From JAIBAI01 sp044238875 (GTDB lineage Bacteria > Bacteroidota > Bacteroidia > M30B66), in contig JBIICM010000048.1 of NCBI GenBank assembly GCA_044238875.1, forward strand, positions 1 to 15,065: 15,065 bases of DNA. Direction: 5' to 3'. Position 1 is the stretch's first letter; every line of letters starts with the position of its first letter. The notes beneath the pieces were generated by a model. The model was not told where the DNA came from. It did no database searches and was given only the letters and a program-made list of their open reading frames with translations. Of the stretch, positions 6,677 through 13,536 are shown piece by piece. Both the position numbers and the translations under genes were made by a program.

Positions 6677-8110
6677 ATGTACAGGTCCTTAGCGGAAGTT
6701 CGGAATGATCTCCTTTCCGGAAGCATCAGCATTGAAGGCTTGACAAGCCATTATATTCAGCAGATCAGGAATGCATCGCACCTGAATGCTTTTCTTGAAG
6801 TATTTGAAGAAAGTGCCATGGAACTCGCCCGCAGGGCTGATGACAGGAGAAGGGCCGGTAAACCCGGAAGACTGTCGGGTATGGTCATTGGTTTAAAAGA
6901 TAATATCTGCTACAAGGATCATAAGGTTTCAGCAGCATCGCGCATACTTGAAGGCTTTACATCACGCTACTCAGCAACAGTTGTTGAACGTTTGATTGCA
7001 GAAGATGCGGTAATCATTGGCCGTTTGAATTGTGATGAATTTGCGATGGGCAGCTCAAATGAAAACTCTGCTTACGGTTCAGTTCAAAATCCGCTCGATA
7101 ACAGGATGGTGCCGGGAGGTTCTTCAGGCGGATCTGCTGCCGCAGTAGCAGCAGGTTTGTGTCTGGCAGCCCTGGGCACTGATACCGGAGGTTCAATTCG
7201 GCAGCCGGCTTCTTTTTGCGGTGTGGTCGGACTCAAACCTACTTACGGAAGGGTCTCACGCTGGGGTTGCATCGCCTACGCTTCCTCATTTGATCAGATC
7301 GGGCCGATAGCCAATACGGTTGAAGATTGTGCGGCCATTCTCGAAGTGATTGCCGGAGCGGATGATTTTGATGCCACTGTGAGCCGTAAACCGGTACCCG
7401 ACTATTACAGCAGTCTTAACTTCAGTGGAAAAAAGAGAATCGCATACCTGAAAGATTGCCTTGAAAGTGAAGGGCTTGATCCTGAGATCAGGGCAGCATT
7501 AATGGCTCAGTTTGAAAAGTTACGTGCTGATGGCCATTCGGTTGAACCCGTTGATTTCCCCTATCTCGACTATGTTATTCCGGCCTATTACGTGCTTACC
7601 ACAGCCGAAGCATCTTCCAACCTTTCAAGGTATGACGGCATACATTACGGATACAGAAGTCCACGCGCCACTGACCTCGAAACAACCTATAAATATTCAC
7701 GTTCGGAAGGATTTGGAAAGGAAGTGAAACGCCGGATCATGCTCGGCACCTTCGTGCTGAGTGCCGGTTATTATGATGCCTATTATTCAAGGGCTCAAAA
7801 GGTCAGGCGCATGATACGCGATAAAACCCTTGATATTTTGCGCGATTACGACTTCATTCTTTCGGCGGCCACACCCGGTACAGCCTTCCCATTTGGAGCA
7901 CATGCCAGTGATCCGGTAAAAATGTACCTGGAAGACATTTATACCGTGCAGGCCAATCTTGCCGGCATTCCGGCGATATCAGTACCTGCCGGTAAACACA
8001 CCAACGGCTTACCTTTCGGCATTCAGGTTATGTCAGCACCATTTACTGAAACCGAACTACTTTCTTTTTCGGCAACACTTCAAGATCCTTCGCTGATCAG
8101 TACCGTTTAG
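6677..8110 (+). CDS. gatA: Glutamyl/aspartyl-tRNA amidotransferase subunit A
   Basis: GatA is the amidase subunit of GatCAB. It releases ammonia from glutamine, which GatB uses to convert Glu-tRNA(Gln) to Gln-tRNA(Gln), or Asp-tRNA(Asn) to Asn-tRNA(Asn). The protein is 477 aa, full family length. It carries the amidase-signature Ser-cisSer-Lys triad: Lys74 in GLKDNIC, cis-Ser149 in PGGSSGGSAAAVAAG, and nucleophile Ser173 in GTDTGGSIRQPASF. The spacings between them equal those of S. aureus GatA (Lys79, Ser154, Ser178). GRLNCDEFAMGSSNENS (115-131) and the GLKPTYGRVSR block, which separate GatA from generic amidases, are present. gatB and gatC are not in the window, which is common. It follows tatA by 19 bp and is probably cotranscribed. 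Confidence 0.97.
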   Translation: MYRSLAEVRNDLLSGSISIEGLTSHYIQQIRNASHLNAFLEVFEESAMELARRADDRRRAGKPGRLSGMVIGLKDNICYKDHKVSAASRILEGFTSRYSATVVERLIAEDAVIIGRLNCDEFAMGSSNENSAYGSVQNPLDNRMVPGGSSGGSAAAVAAGLCLAALGTDTGGSIRQPASFCGVVGLKPTYGRVSRWGCIAYASSFDQIGPIANTVEDCAAILEVIAGADDFDATVSRKPVPDYYSSLNFSGKKRIAYLKDCLESEGLDPEIRAALMAQFEKLRADGHSVEPVDFPYLDYVIPAYYVLTTAEASSNLSRYDGIHYGYRSPRATDLETTYKYSRSEGFGKEVKRRIMLGTFVLSAGYYDAYYSRAQKVRRMIRDKTLDILRDYDFILSAATPGTAFPFGAHASDPVKMYLEDIYTVQANLAGIPAISVPAGKHTNGLPFGIQVMSAPFTETELLSFSATLQDPSLISTV

Positions 8111-8185
8111 AGTAAATATTGGTGTTGTGAACAATGATGTGTTGAATTTCCCGGTAATCAAATAAATTCCTAATTAAAAATCATG

Positions 8186-8193
8186 TAGGTTTG
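8186..8193 (+). promoter_or_regulatory. Putative -7 promoter box (TAGGTTTG) of the lytic transglycosylase gene
   Basis: TAGGTTTG matches TAnnTTTG, 72 bp before the ATG at 8266. Transcription would begin near 8200 and leave a leader of about 65 nt, the longest predicted in this window. No TTTG is seen at the 19-bp spacing upstream. Confidence 0.4.
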
Positions 8194-8195
8194 GG

Positions 8196-8223
8196 CAGAA
8201 TCCGCTCATCTAAACGGGTTCTG
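8196..8223 (+). other. Hairpin in the gatA-mltD gap (5' leader structure or weak terminator)
   Basis: Bases 8196-8204 pair with 8215-8223: nine pairs, one of them U-G, around a 10-nt loop. It directly follows the putative promoter box, so it would sit at the 5' end of the mltD mRNA. It could instead be a gatA terminator, but the following bases (TAAAATTC) are not a T-tract. The structure is seen; the role is open. Confidence 0.35.
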
Positions 8224-8265
8224 TAAAATTCAAAAATAAATTAATCACTGATTCGTTCAAGTGAA

Positions 8266-9825
8266 ATGAGATTGAGTGCCTTGCTATTTGTTTTTTTGTG
8301 TTTGTCAGGCAATCTTTTTGCTCAAAAACGATTCTATGTGCCTTCCTCGCGCGACACTTCGGTAAAGCTGCTCAGTGATGATCCTATTTCAGCAGCGCTT
8401 GATAGTTTAGCCTATTTGAAATTATTTGATAACATCAGATTCTCTGGTGAATTTGGCAAAATTGGTTTGCCCGGAATGGCAAATGATTCGGTACCCTTAG
8501 TTGATCCTGCAATAATCGCCCAACGTATTGCAAAACTAGATGCGCAATCTCCTTTTCAGTTGATTTACAATGATGAGGTGAGGGCTTACATAAATATGTA
8601 TTCAATTCGGAAACGCAATCAAGTTTCACGGATGATTGGGCTGTCAGAACTTTATTTCCCCCTTTTTGAGGAGAAACTATCAAAGTACAAGATGCCCCTT
8701 GAACTGAAATACCTTGCCATTGTTGAGTCGGCCCTTAATCCGGCAGCCCGTTCAAGAGCAGGTGCTCAGGGTCTCTGGCAGTTTATGTATGGTACCGGTA
8801 AATTGTTTGGCCTTAAAATTAACAGTTATGTGGATGAGCGCTGCGATCCGTTAAAATCTACGGAGGCTGCGTGCATGTACATGAAATACCTTTATTCAAT
8901 CTACAAGGATTGGTCGCTCGTTCTTGCTGCTTATAACAGTGGCCCCGGAAATGTGAACAAAGCCATCAGGCGATCAGGCGGGAAGACCAATTATTGGGAG
9001 TTACGACCCTATCTGCCCCGTGAAACAGGAGGCTACGTGCCGGCATTTATTGCTGCCGTTTATGTGATGAATTACGCCAAAGAGCATAACCTGCGTCCAA
9101 TTATGCCAAGAGCGATTTTCAATGAGATTGATACGATACACATTAGACGTAGGGTTTCATTTACCCAGTTGGCCAATGTACTAGATATGCCGGTGGAGGA
9201 CATTGCATTTCTGAACCCCACCTATCTGTTGGAAGTTATACCTGAAACAGAATCGCATCACGTACTCACCCTTCCCCGTTCAAAAGTTGCCACCTTCATT
9301 AATAATGAGGAAACCATTTACAATTATAGACTTACAGCCTCAGCTGTAAAAGCTGATACATCTCAGGAAATCAGTCAGGTAGTACAAAAGCCTAAAACCC
9401 ATACTGTTCGCTCAGGAGAAAGCATATCAATGGTTGCACGTAAATATGGTGTTACCGTAGCTGATTTAAAAAAGTGGAACAATCTTCGTTCATCAAGGCT
9501 GGTCAGAGGGCAGCGACTAAAGGTAAGCTCTCCATACAAGGCCAGGGTGCAGGAGGTGGTAAGTGCTTCCGGTTCTTCGGTAAAGGTGGAAGAAAAGCCT
9601 CCGGCAGAGGGCGGATCAGCTCCAGCTGAGCGTGAAGCTGATAAAGAAAATAACCAGGTTCAGGAAAAGCGGTACGTAGTTTACAAGGTTCGATCAGGCG
9701 ACACGCAATGGAAAATAGCTGTCAACCATGGAATGACACTGAATGAATTCAGAAAATTAAACGGGTTCAGTCAGCGTGCAGTGCTTAAAGTGGGCATGAA
9801 GGTGAAGGTAAAACCCCGTAAATAA
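8266..9825 (+). CDS. mltD: Membrane-bound lytic murein transglycosylase with two LysM domains (MltD type)
   Basis: This is a 519-aa periplasmic enzyme predicted to cleave the MurNAc-GlcNAc bond of peptidoglycan, leaving 1,6-anhydroMurNAc ends. A signal peptide (MRLSALLFVFLCLSGNLFAQ, 1-20) precedes the chain; there is no lipobox. The transglycosylase domain lies at about 136-270. Catalytic Glu154 is in LKYLAIVESALNP, followed by the family blocks RAGAQGLWQFM (165-174), DERCDPLKSTEAA (190-202), LAAYNSGPGNV (220-230) and YVPAFIAAVYVMNYA (257-271). Two LysM peptidoglycan-binding domains follow at about 378-420 (THTVRSGESISMVARKYGV) and 472-515 (VYKVRSGDTQWKIAVNHGM), joined by a charged Ser/Glu/Pro linker (421-468). 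The order transglycosylase-LysM-LysM matches MltD. The gene has its own promoter box and converges on rpmA. Confidence 0.94.
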   Translation: MRLSALLFVFLCLSGNLFAQKRFYVPSSRDTSVKLLSDDPISAALDSLAYLKLFDNIRFSGEFGKIGLPGMANDSVPLVDPAIIAQRIAKLDAQSPFQLIYNDEVRAYINMYSIRKRNQVSRMIGLSELYFPLFEEKLSKYKMPLELKYLAIVESALNPAARSRAGAQGLWQFMYGTGKLFGLKINSYVDERCDPLKSTEAACMYMKYLYSIYKDWSLVLAAYNSGPGNVNKAIRRSGGKTNYWELRPYLPRETGGYVPAFIAAVYVMNYAKEHNLRPIMPRAIFNEIDTIHIRRRVSFTQLANVLDMPVEDIAFLNPTYLLEVIPETESHHVLTLPRSKVATFINNEETIYNYRLTASAVKADTSQEISQVVQKPKTHTVRSGESISMVARKYGVTVADLKKWNNLRSSRLVRGQRLKVSSPYKARVQEVVSASGSSVKVEEKPPAEGGSAPAEREADKENNQVQEKRYVVYKVRSGDTQWKIAVNHGMTLNEFRKLNGFSQRAVLKVGMKVKVKPRK

Positions 9826-9849
9826 AAAAGCCCCTGCGATGCAGAGGCT
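9824..9849 (-). terminator. Rho-independent terminator of rplU-rpmA, overlapping the mltD stop codon
   Basis: On the minus strand a 9-bp stem (AGCCTCTGC with GCAGGGGCT, one U-G pair) closes a 3-nt loop and is followed by TTTTTT. It starts 24 bp after the rpmA stop. The T-tract is the complement of the A-run that includes the last two bases of the mltD TAA codon. On the plus strand the U-G pair becomes a C-A mismatch and no T-run follows, so it should work mainly for the ribosomal operon. Confidence 0.8.
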
Positions 9850-9872
9850 CCCAAAATAATTATTGCTTGCGT

Positions 9873-10136
9873 TTAGTTTTGGCTGAAAGGCTCAACCGAA
9901 ACAAAAGACTTATTGTCTTTTCTTCTTTTAAACTGCACAATACCATCGGTGAGTGCGAAAAGAGTATGGTCTTTACCAATGCCTACATTTAAACCCGGAT
10001 GATGTTTGGTGCCACGCTGGCGAATGATGATATTGCCGGCTATTGCAGCCTGACCTCCGAAAATTTTAACACCGAGGCGTTTACTGTGTGATTCGCGTCC
10101 GTTTTTAGAACTACCGGCTCCTTTTTTATGTGCCAT
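9873..10136 (-). CDS. rpmA: 50S ribosomal protein L27
   Basis: L27 (bL27) is a component of the large subunit whose N-terminus reaches the peptidyl transferase centre. The protein is 87 aa. It begins MAHKKGAGSSKNGRESHSKR with LGVKIFGGQ next, the universal L27 signature; then IIIRQRGTKHHPG, VGIGKDHTLFAL and a basic tail FKRRKDNKSFVSVEP. The start directly before AHKKG means there is no cleavable N-terminal extension of the kind seen in Firmicutes. It follows rplU by 17 bp in the conserved rplU-rpmA order and is ended by the terminator at 9824-9849. Confidence 0.98.
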   Translation of the reverse strand: MAHKKGAGSSKNGRESHSKRLGVKIFGGQAAIAGNIIIRQRGTKHHPGLNVGIGKDHTLFALTDGIVQFKRRKDNKSFVSVEPFSQN

Positions 10137-10153
10137 TTTTCAGTTTTTTTAAA

Positions 10154-10465
10154 TCAGGCTTTGATGCCTTCGATTTGGATTTGGGTGAATTGCTGGCGGT
10201 GACCATTTGATTTCTGGTAACCTTTCCGGCGTTTTTTCTTGAAAACAATCACTTTGTCACCTTTCAGATGACCGAGCACCTTGGCGCTCACGGATGCACC
10301 GCTTACGGTGGGAGCACCTACCTGCACCTGACCTTTGTTGTCAACCAGTAAAACGTTGCTGAACGTTACGGAAGCACCTTCCGCTTCCGGCAGACGGTGT
10401 ACAAAGAGTTGCTGGCCGTTCTCCACTTTGAACTGCTGACCTGCGATATCTACAATTGCGTACAT
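10154..10465 (-). CDS. rplU: 50S ribosomal protein L21
   Basis: L21 (bL21) binds 23S rRNA in the large ribosomal subunit. The protein is 103 aa, full length, beginning MYAIVDIAGQQFKVENGQQL and ending with the L21 signature VIVFKKKRRKGYQKSNGHRQ followed by QFTQIQIEGI. It is the first gene of the rplU-rpmA operon, read from the consensus promoter at 10497-10527. The leader is only about 25 nt and I see no structured regulatory element in it. Confidence 0.98.
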   Translation of the reverse strand: MYAIVDIAGQQFKVENGQQLFVHRLPEAEGASVTFSNVLLVDNKGQVQVGAPTVSGASVSAKVLGHLKGDKVIVFKKKRRKGYQKSNGHRQQFTQIQIEGIKA

Positions 10466-10496
10466 GAGTTTTGTTCTTAAACTTTTTTAAGGGATG

Positions 10497-10527
10497 CAAA
10501 AGTAAGCATTCTATTCTGAATTGCAAA
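10497..10527 (-). promoter_or_regulatory. Consensus Bacteroidota promoter of rplU-rpmA
   Basis: The minus strand has TTTG (10527-10524), a 19-bp spacer (10523-10505), then TACTTTTG (10504-10497). This is the full TTTG-N19-TAnnTTTG layout known for the primary sigma factor of Bacteroidota. The expected start is near 10490, about 25 nt before the rplU ATG. It is the only promoter in the window with both elements intact, as expected for a highly expressed ribosomal operon. Confidence 0.85.
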
Positions 10528-10611
10528 AGTTTTCAAAAACCTAAATTTATTTGAAACATCCGGGCTGGAGAATGTTAGAAAACAGACTAAATAGAGTGGC
10601 GCTGAAAACTG

Positions 10612-10643
10612 AAAAAGAACCTCCTGACAAAACAGGAGGTTCT
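10612..10643 (-). terminator. Strong Rho-independent terminator of the tRNA-His/tRNA-Leu unit
   Basis: A perfect 11-bp stem (10616-10626 with 10633-10643; AGAACCTCCTG paired to CAGGAGGTTCT) closes a 6-nt loop. On the minus strand it is followed by five Ts (10616-10612). It lies 5 bp beyond the 3' end of tRNA-Leu. Confidence 0.88.
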
Positions 10644-10648
10644 CTCAG

Positions 10649-10730
10649 TGCCGAAGGCGGGACTCGAACCCGCACGGAATTACCCACACGCCCCTGAAAC
10701 GTGCGTGTCTACCAATTTCACCACTTCGGC
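10649..10730 (-). tRNA. tRNA-Leu(CAG)
   Basis: An 82-nt minus-strand gene folds as a class II tRNA: 7-bp acceptor stem GCCGAAG/CTTCGGC with discriminator A, D-arm with TTGGTAGA, anticodon stem CACGT/GCGTG around loop TTCAGGG (anticodon CAG), a long variable arm of about 13 nt, and T-arm GCGGG-TTCGAGT-CCCGC. The long variable arm and anticodon identify tRNA-Leu reading CUG. CCA is not encoded (CTG follows), so it must be added by the nucleotidyltransferase. It lies 7 bp after tRNA-His. Confidence 0.96.
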
Positions 10731-10737
10731 TTCTTCG

Positions 10738-10812
10738 GGTGGCCAATGGGTCTCGAACCCACGACCTCCAGTGCCACAAACTGGCGCTCTAACCAACTGA
10801 GCTATGGCCACC
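10738..10812 (-). tRNA. tRNA-His(GTG)
   Basis: The minus strand gives a full cloverleaf: acceptor GTGGCCA/TGGCCAC, D-arm AGCTCAGTTGGTTAGAGC, anticodon stem CCAGT/ACTGG around loop TTGTGGC (anticodon GTG), variable AGGTC, and T-arm GTGGG-TTCGAGA-CCCAT. The extra G at position -1 is encoded (base 10812) and faces discriminator C73 (base 10738), the identity pair for histidyl-tRNA synthetase. CCA is not encoded. Confidence 0.97.
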
Positions 10813-10824
10813 GTTTGAAGGGTG

Positions 10825-10832
10825 CAAATATA
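10825..10832 (-). promoter_or_regulatory. Putative -7 promoter box (TATATTTG) of the tRNA unit
   Basis: The minus strand reads TATATTTGCACC, an exact TAnnTTTG match 12 bp before the 5' end of tRNA-His, so the primary transcript would carry a leader of only a few bases for RNase P to remove. No TTTG is visible 19 bp upstream. Confidence 0.55.
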
Positions 10833-10994
10833 CTAAAACTATGATTTTAAAGAGCCATTTCTCAAAATGTTTGTATTTTTAGCCCCTCATTCAGGATTTT
10901 GAAGCGTCCTCCTTAGTTCTGCGTAGCATTTAGCTGCATTATGACCACTGCGGTTAAGCAGCCATTCCCCTGTGGAAAAAAGAACCTTATCAAC

Positions 10995-11010
10995 CGGGTA
11001 TAATTACCCG
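10995..11010. repeat. Small inverted repeat upstream of the CNNM gene
   Basis: CGGGTA and TACCCG form 6-bp arms around TAAT, 28 bp before the ATG at 11039. The centre also reads TATAAT. It could be an operator, a leader hairpin or chance. No TAnnTTTG box was found in front of the CNNM gene, and nothing else in 10833-11038 is recognisable. Confidence 0.35.
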
Positions 11011-11038
11011 CTTACAATTATTTTTACTCCCTGGATAC

Positions 11039-12349
11039 ATGATATCTGATCTTTTGCTTACGTTGGTGCTGGTAATCCTGAACGGATTTTTCGTGGCGGC
11101 TGAATTTGCCGTTGTGAAAGTACGGCATTCACAGATAGACCTTAAAGCAGCTCAGGGGAATAACCTGGCACGCATTTCCAAACATATTCTAGACAACCTC
11201 GACAGCTATCTTAGCGCCTGTCAACTGGGTATTACGCTGGCAAGTCTTGCCCTCGGTTGGATCGGAGAACCTGTTGTAGCCGCGATGCTAAAAACGGGGC
11301 TGGCAGGTTTGGGGTATGTGATTCCGGAAGAGAACCTCCATAAGGTATCCATCATTGTAGCGTTTTCGCTGATTACCATTTTGCACATCGTATTGGGCGA
11401 GCAAGTTCCCAAAACAGCAGCCATCCGTAAACCCCTTCAAACAACCTTGCTGATTGCGGCACCGCTTCGGTTTATTTACATTGTCTTTATTCCGTTTGTA
11501 TGGATGCTCAATGGTTTGTCTGTACTAACGCTCAAGCTATTCGGACTGCATGCGGCCGATCACAGTGAAATTCACTCTGAAGAGGAGTTGCGGATGATTC
11601 TTACCGAAAGCGAAGAGGGAGGAGCCATCAGACCTTCCGAACATGAACTGATTCAGAATGTATTTGAGTTTGACGACCGTTTGGTCAGACAGATTTATGT
11701 GCCAAGAACACGCGTAGTAGCCATTAATATTGATGATCCTTATGAAAAAATTGTTGACAGGGTTTTTGATGAAGGTTACTCAAGGCATCCTGTCTATAAA
11801 GATACAATTGATAATATAATCGGCATTCTGCATAGCAAAGATCTGTTTATATCGCTGCGGAAAAAAGAACCCGTGAAAATAGAGAGCCTTCTGAGGCCTG
11901 CCTATTATGTGCCGCTCAGCATGCAGATCAATGAGCTGCTAAGAGAATTGCAAAGACAACATATACAAATGGCCCTGGTAACCAATGAGTTTGGAGGTAC
12001 GGAGGGTATTGTAACAATGGAAGACATCATTGAAGAACTGGTGGGTGAGATTCAGGATGAATATGATGAGGAAAAACCGGTGGTGGAGAAAAAGAGTGAG
12101 ACCGAATATATTGTTAACGCCACGGCATCTATCGGAGATGTGAACGACCTGCTCCCCATTGCCCTGAATGAAAGTCCGGAATATGAAACTGTTTCGGGCC
12201 TGGTAAATGTTGTTTTCGGAGGCATACCGGCCGTACACGAGAAAAGAGAGTTTGGCGGCTATGAGATCACCATTCTGAAAAGATTCAGACATAGCGTTGA
12301 ACAGGTCAGGTTGCGCATTACCGACCATGATTCACTGAAAACCAATTAA
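11039..12349 (+). CDS. CNNM/CorC-family membrane protein (DUF21, CBS pair, CorC_HlyC domain)
   Basis: This is a 436-aa protein of the family often labelled hemolysin C or TlyC. Characterised members are magnesium or cobalt transporters or efflux regulators; haemolysis is not expected. The N-terminal DUF21 membrane domain spans about 1-170: a first helix with NGFFVAAEFAVVK, then LSACQLGITLASLALGWIGEP (58-78), IVLGEQVPKTAA (116-127) and a last long hydrophobic segment. A CBS pair spans about 220-335: VPRTRVVAI, EGYSRHPVYKDTIDNIIGIL, and FGGTEGIVTMEDIIEELVGEIQDEYDEE. These usually bind adenosine nucleotides. A CorC_HlyC domain closes the chain (about 350-430). The related GldE protein of gliding Bacteroidota sits beside gldD, which is absent here, so I do not call it gldE. 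The glycosyltransferase gene starts 14 bp later. Confidence 0.93.
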   Translation: MISDLLLTLVLVILNGFFVAAEFAVVKVRHSQIDLKAAQGNNLARISKHILDNLDSYLSACQLGITLASLALGWIGEPVVAAMLKTGLAGLGYVIPEENLHKVSIIVAFSLITILHIVLGEQVPKTAAIRKPLQTTLLIAAPLRFIYIVFIPFVWMLNGLSVLTLKLFGLHAADHSEIHSEEELRMILTESEEGGAIRPSEHELIQNVFEFDDRLVRQIYVPRTRVVAINIDDPYEKIVDRVFDEGYSRHPVYKDTIDNIIGILHSKDLFISLRKKEPVKIESLLRPAYYVPLSMQINELLRELQRQHIQMALVTNEFGGTEGIVTMEDIIEELVGEIQDEYDEEKPVVEKKSETEYIVNATASIGDVNDLLPIALNESPEYETVSGLVNVVFGGIPAVHEKREFGGYEITILKRFRHSVEQVRLRITDHDSLKTN

Positions 12350-12363
12350 TAACGTTTAGCACG

Positions 12364-13536
12364 TTGAGCGCTCCACTAAATATTCTGTATCTGAGCTCAT
12401 GGTATCCGGTCAGGGAAAATCCCACGCTTGGCATATTCGTAAAACGCCATGCGCAGGCCGCAGCCCTTCTTAATAAAGTAACCCTCTTGCATGCCTGTGC
12501 CGATGAGCAAATGCAGGAAGGAGAATTCAGGATTGAAAAATCAGCAATCAATGGTTTTAGAGAGCTGATTGTTTACTACGGGCCTTCACGTTTTCGCATC
12601 GGATTTATCAGGAAAATCAAAAACCTCCGGCTCAAACAAAAATATTACCGGTTTGGCCTCGGAAAGGCGCTGGAATGGAGCGGTAAATTCGACCTGCTTC
12701 ACCTGCATATACCATGGCCGCTCGGAGAATTAGTGCGCAGGTTCAGCAGAGAACTGCAAATACCATATATTGTAAGTGAACACTGGACCGGTTATCAGCC
12801 CGAAGATGGCCGATACCGTGGGAGCCTGGTCAGAAAAGTCACGGAGCGCACAACCAAGGGTGCTGCTGCTGTACTTGTAGTAAGTGAAAACCTGCGCAGT
12901 GCCATGCAGCTGCATCAAATCCCCGGTAACTACCACATTGTTCCAAATGTTGTTGATACTGATTTGTTTAAGCCCGCGGAGTTACTACCTGCTGAAAACC
13001 GGCTGATACATGTCTCATCGCTTGATGATCAGCAAAAGAATGTGAGTGGCCTGATCAGGGCATTTGCGCTTGCAAAAAAATCGGAACCTTCGCTTTCGCT
13101 TGTAATCATTGGTAGTGGCGGTGATGAAACAAAGCTTAAAAAACTCAGTAATGAACTTGGCCTTGGAGGAAGGTCAGTCTTTTTCAAAGGCCGCAAAATG
13201 GATGAAGAACTGGCCATTGAATTTCAGCAGGCTAAGGCATTTGTACTGAACAGTAGGTATGAAAATCAGGTGGTAGTGGCAATCGAGGCCATGGCCTGTG
13301 GTATTCCGGTGATTGCTCCATCAATAGGTAGCACTGATCCTGCAATTGGCGATGGCAGGGGTATTCTATTCGATGCAGGAAATGAGGAAGCCCTTTCTGA
13401 TGCCATGCTTGAAATTATTCGAAATCATCAGCAATACGAAACTGAGTACATCAGGCGGTATGCCGTTGAAAATTACGCCTATCCCGTAATTGCGCATCAA
13501 CTTGATCAATTGTACAGGGATACCCTCAGCAAATGA
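12364..13536 (+). CDS. Glycosyltransferase, GT4-like (GT-B fold), TTG start
   Basis: This 390-aa predicted cytoplasmic enzyme transfers a sugar from a nucleotide donor, probably for a surface glycan. The N-terminal acceptor domain opens with NILYLSSWYPVRENPTLGIF and contains HLHIPWPLG and VSEHWTGYQ. The C-terminal donor domain has HVSSLDDQQKNVSGLIRAF, VIIGSGGDE, VFFKGRKMDEEL, and the EX7E motif of retaining GT4 enzymes: Glu300 and Glu308 in YENQVVVAIEAMACGIPVI. The start codon is TTG: no ATG or GTG lies in frame between the upstream gene and the conserved N-terminus, and the next in-frame ATG (codon 50) would delete the first strand of the fold. It lies 14 bp after the CNNM gene and overlaps the flippase start by ATGA. 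Sugar and linkage are unknown. Confidence 0.9.
   Translation: MSAPLNILYLSSWYPVRENPTLGIFVKRHAQAAALLNKVTLLHACADEQMQEGEFRIEKSAINGFRELIVYYGPSRFRIGFIRKIKNLRLKQKYYRFGLGKALEWSGKFDLLHLHIPWPLGELVRRFSRELQIPYIVSEHWTGYQPEDGRYRGSLVRKVTERTTKGAAAVLVVSENLRSAMQLHQIPGNYHIVPNVVDTDLFKPAELLPAENRLIHVSSLDDQQKNVSGLIRAFALAKKSEPSLSLVIIGSGGDETKLKKLSNELGLGGRSVFFKGRKMDEELAIEFQQAKAFVLNSRYENQVVVAIEAMACGIPVIAPSIGSTDPAIGDGRGILFDAGNEEALSDAMLEIIRNHQQYETEYIRRYAVENYAYPVIAHQLDQLYRDTLSK

Noticed and set aside
10924..10963. GCTGC/GCAGC pairing in the gap before the CNNM gene, considered as a small RNA
   Set aside because: Only five pairs with a long loop, no promoter box and no terminator; not enough to call an RNA.
11039..12349. 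Calling the CNNM/CorC protein a haemolysin or GldE
   Set aside because: The haemolysin name is historical, and gldD, the usual neighbour of gldE, is not next to it.
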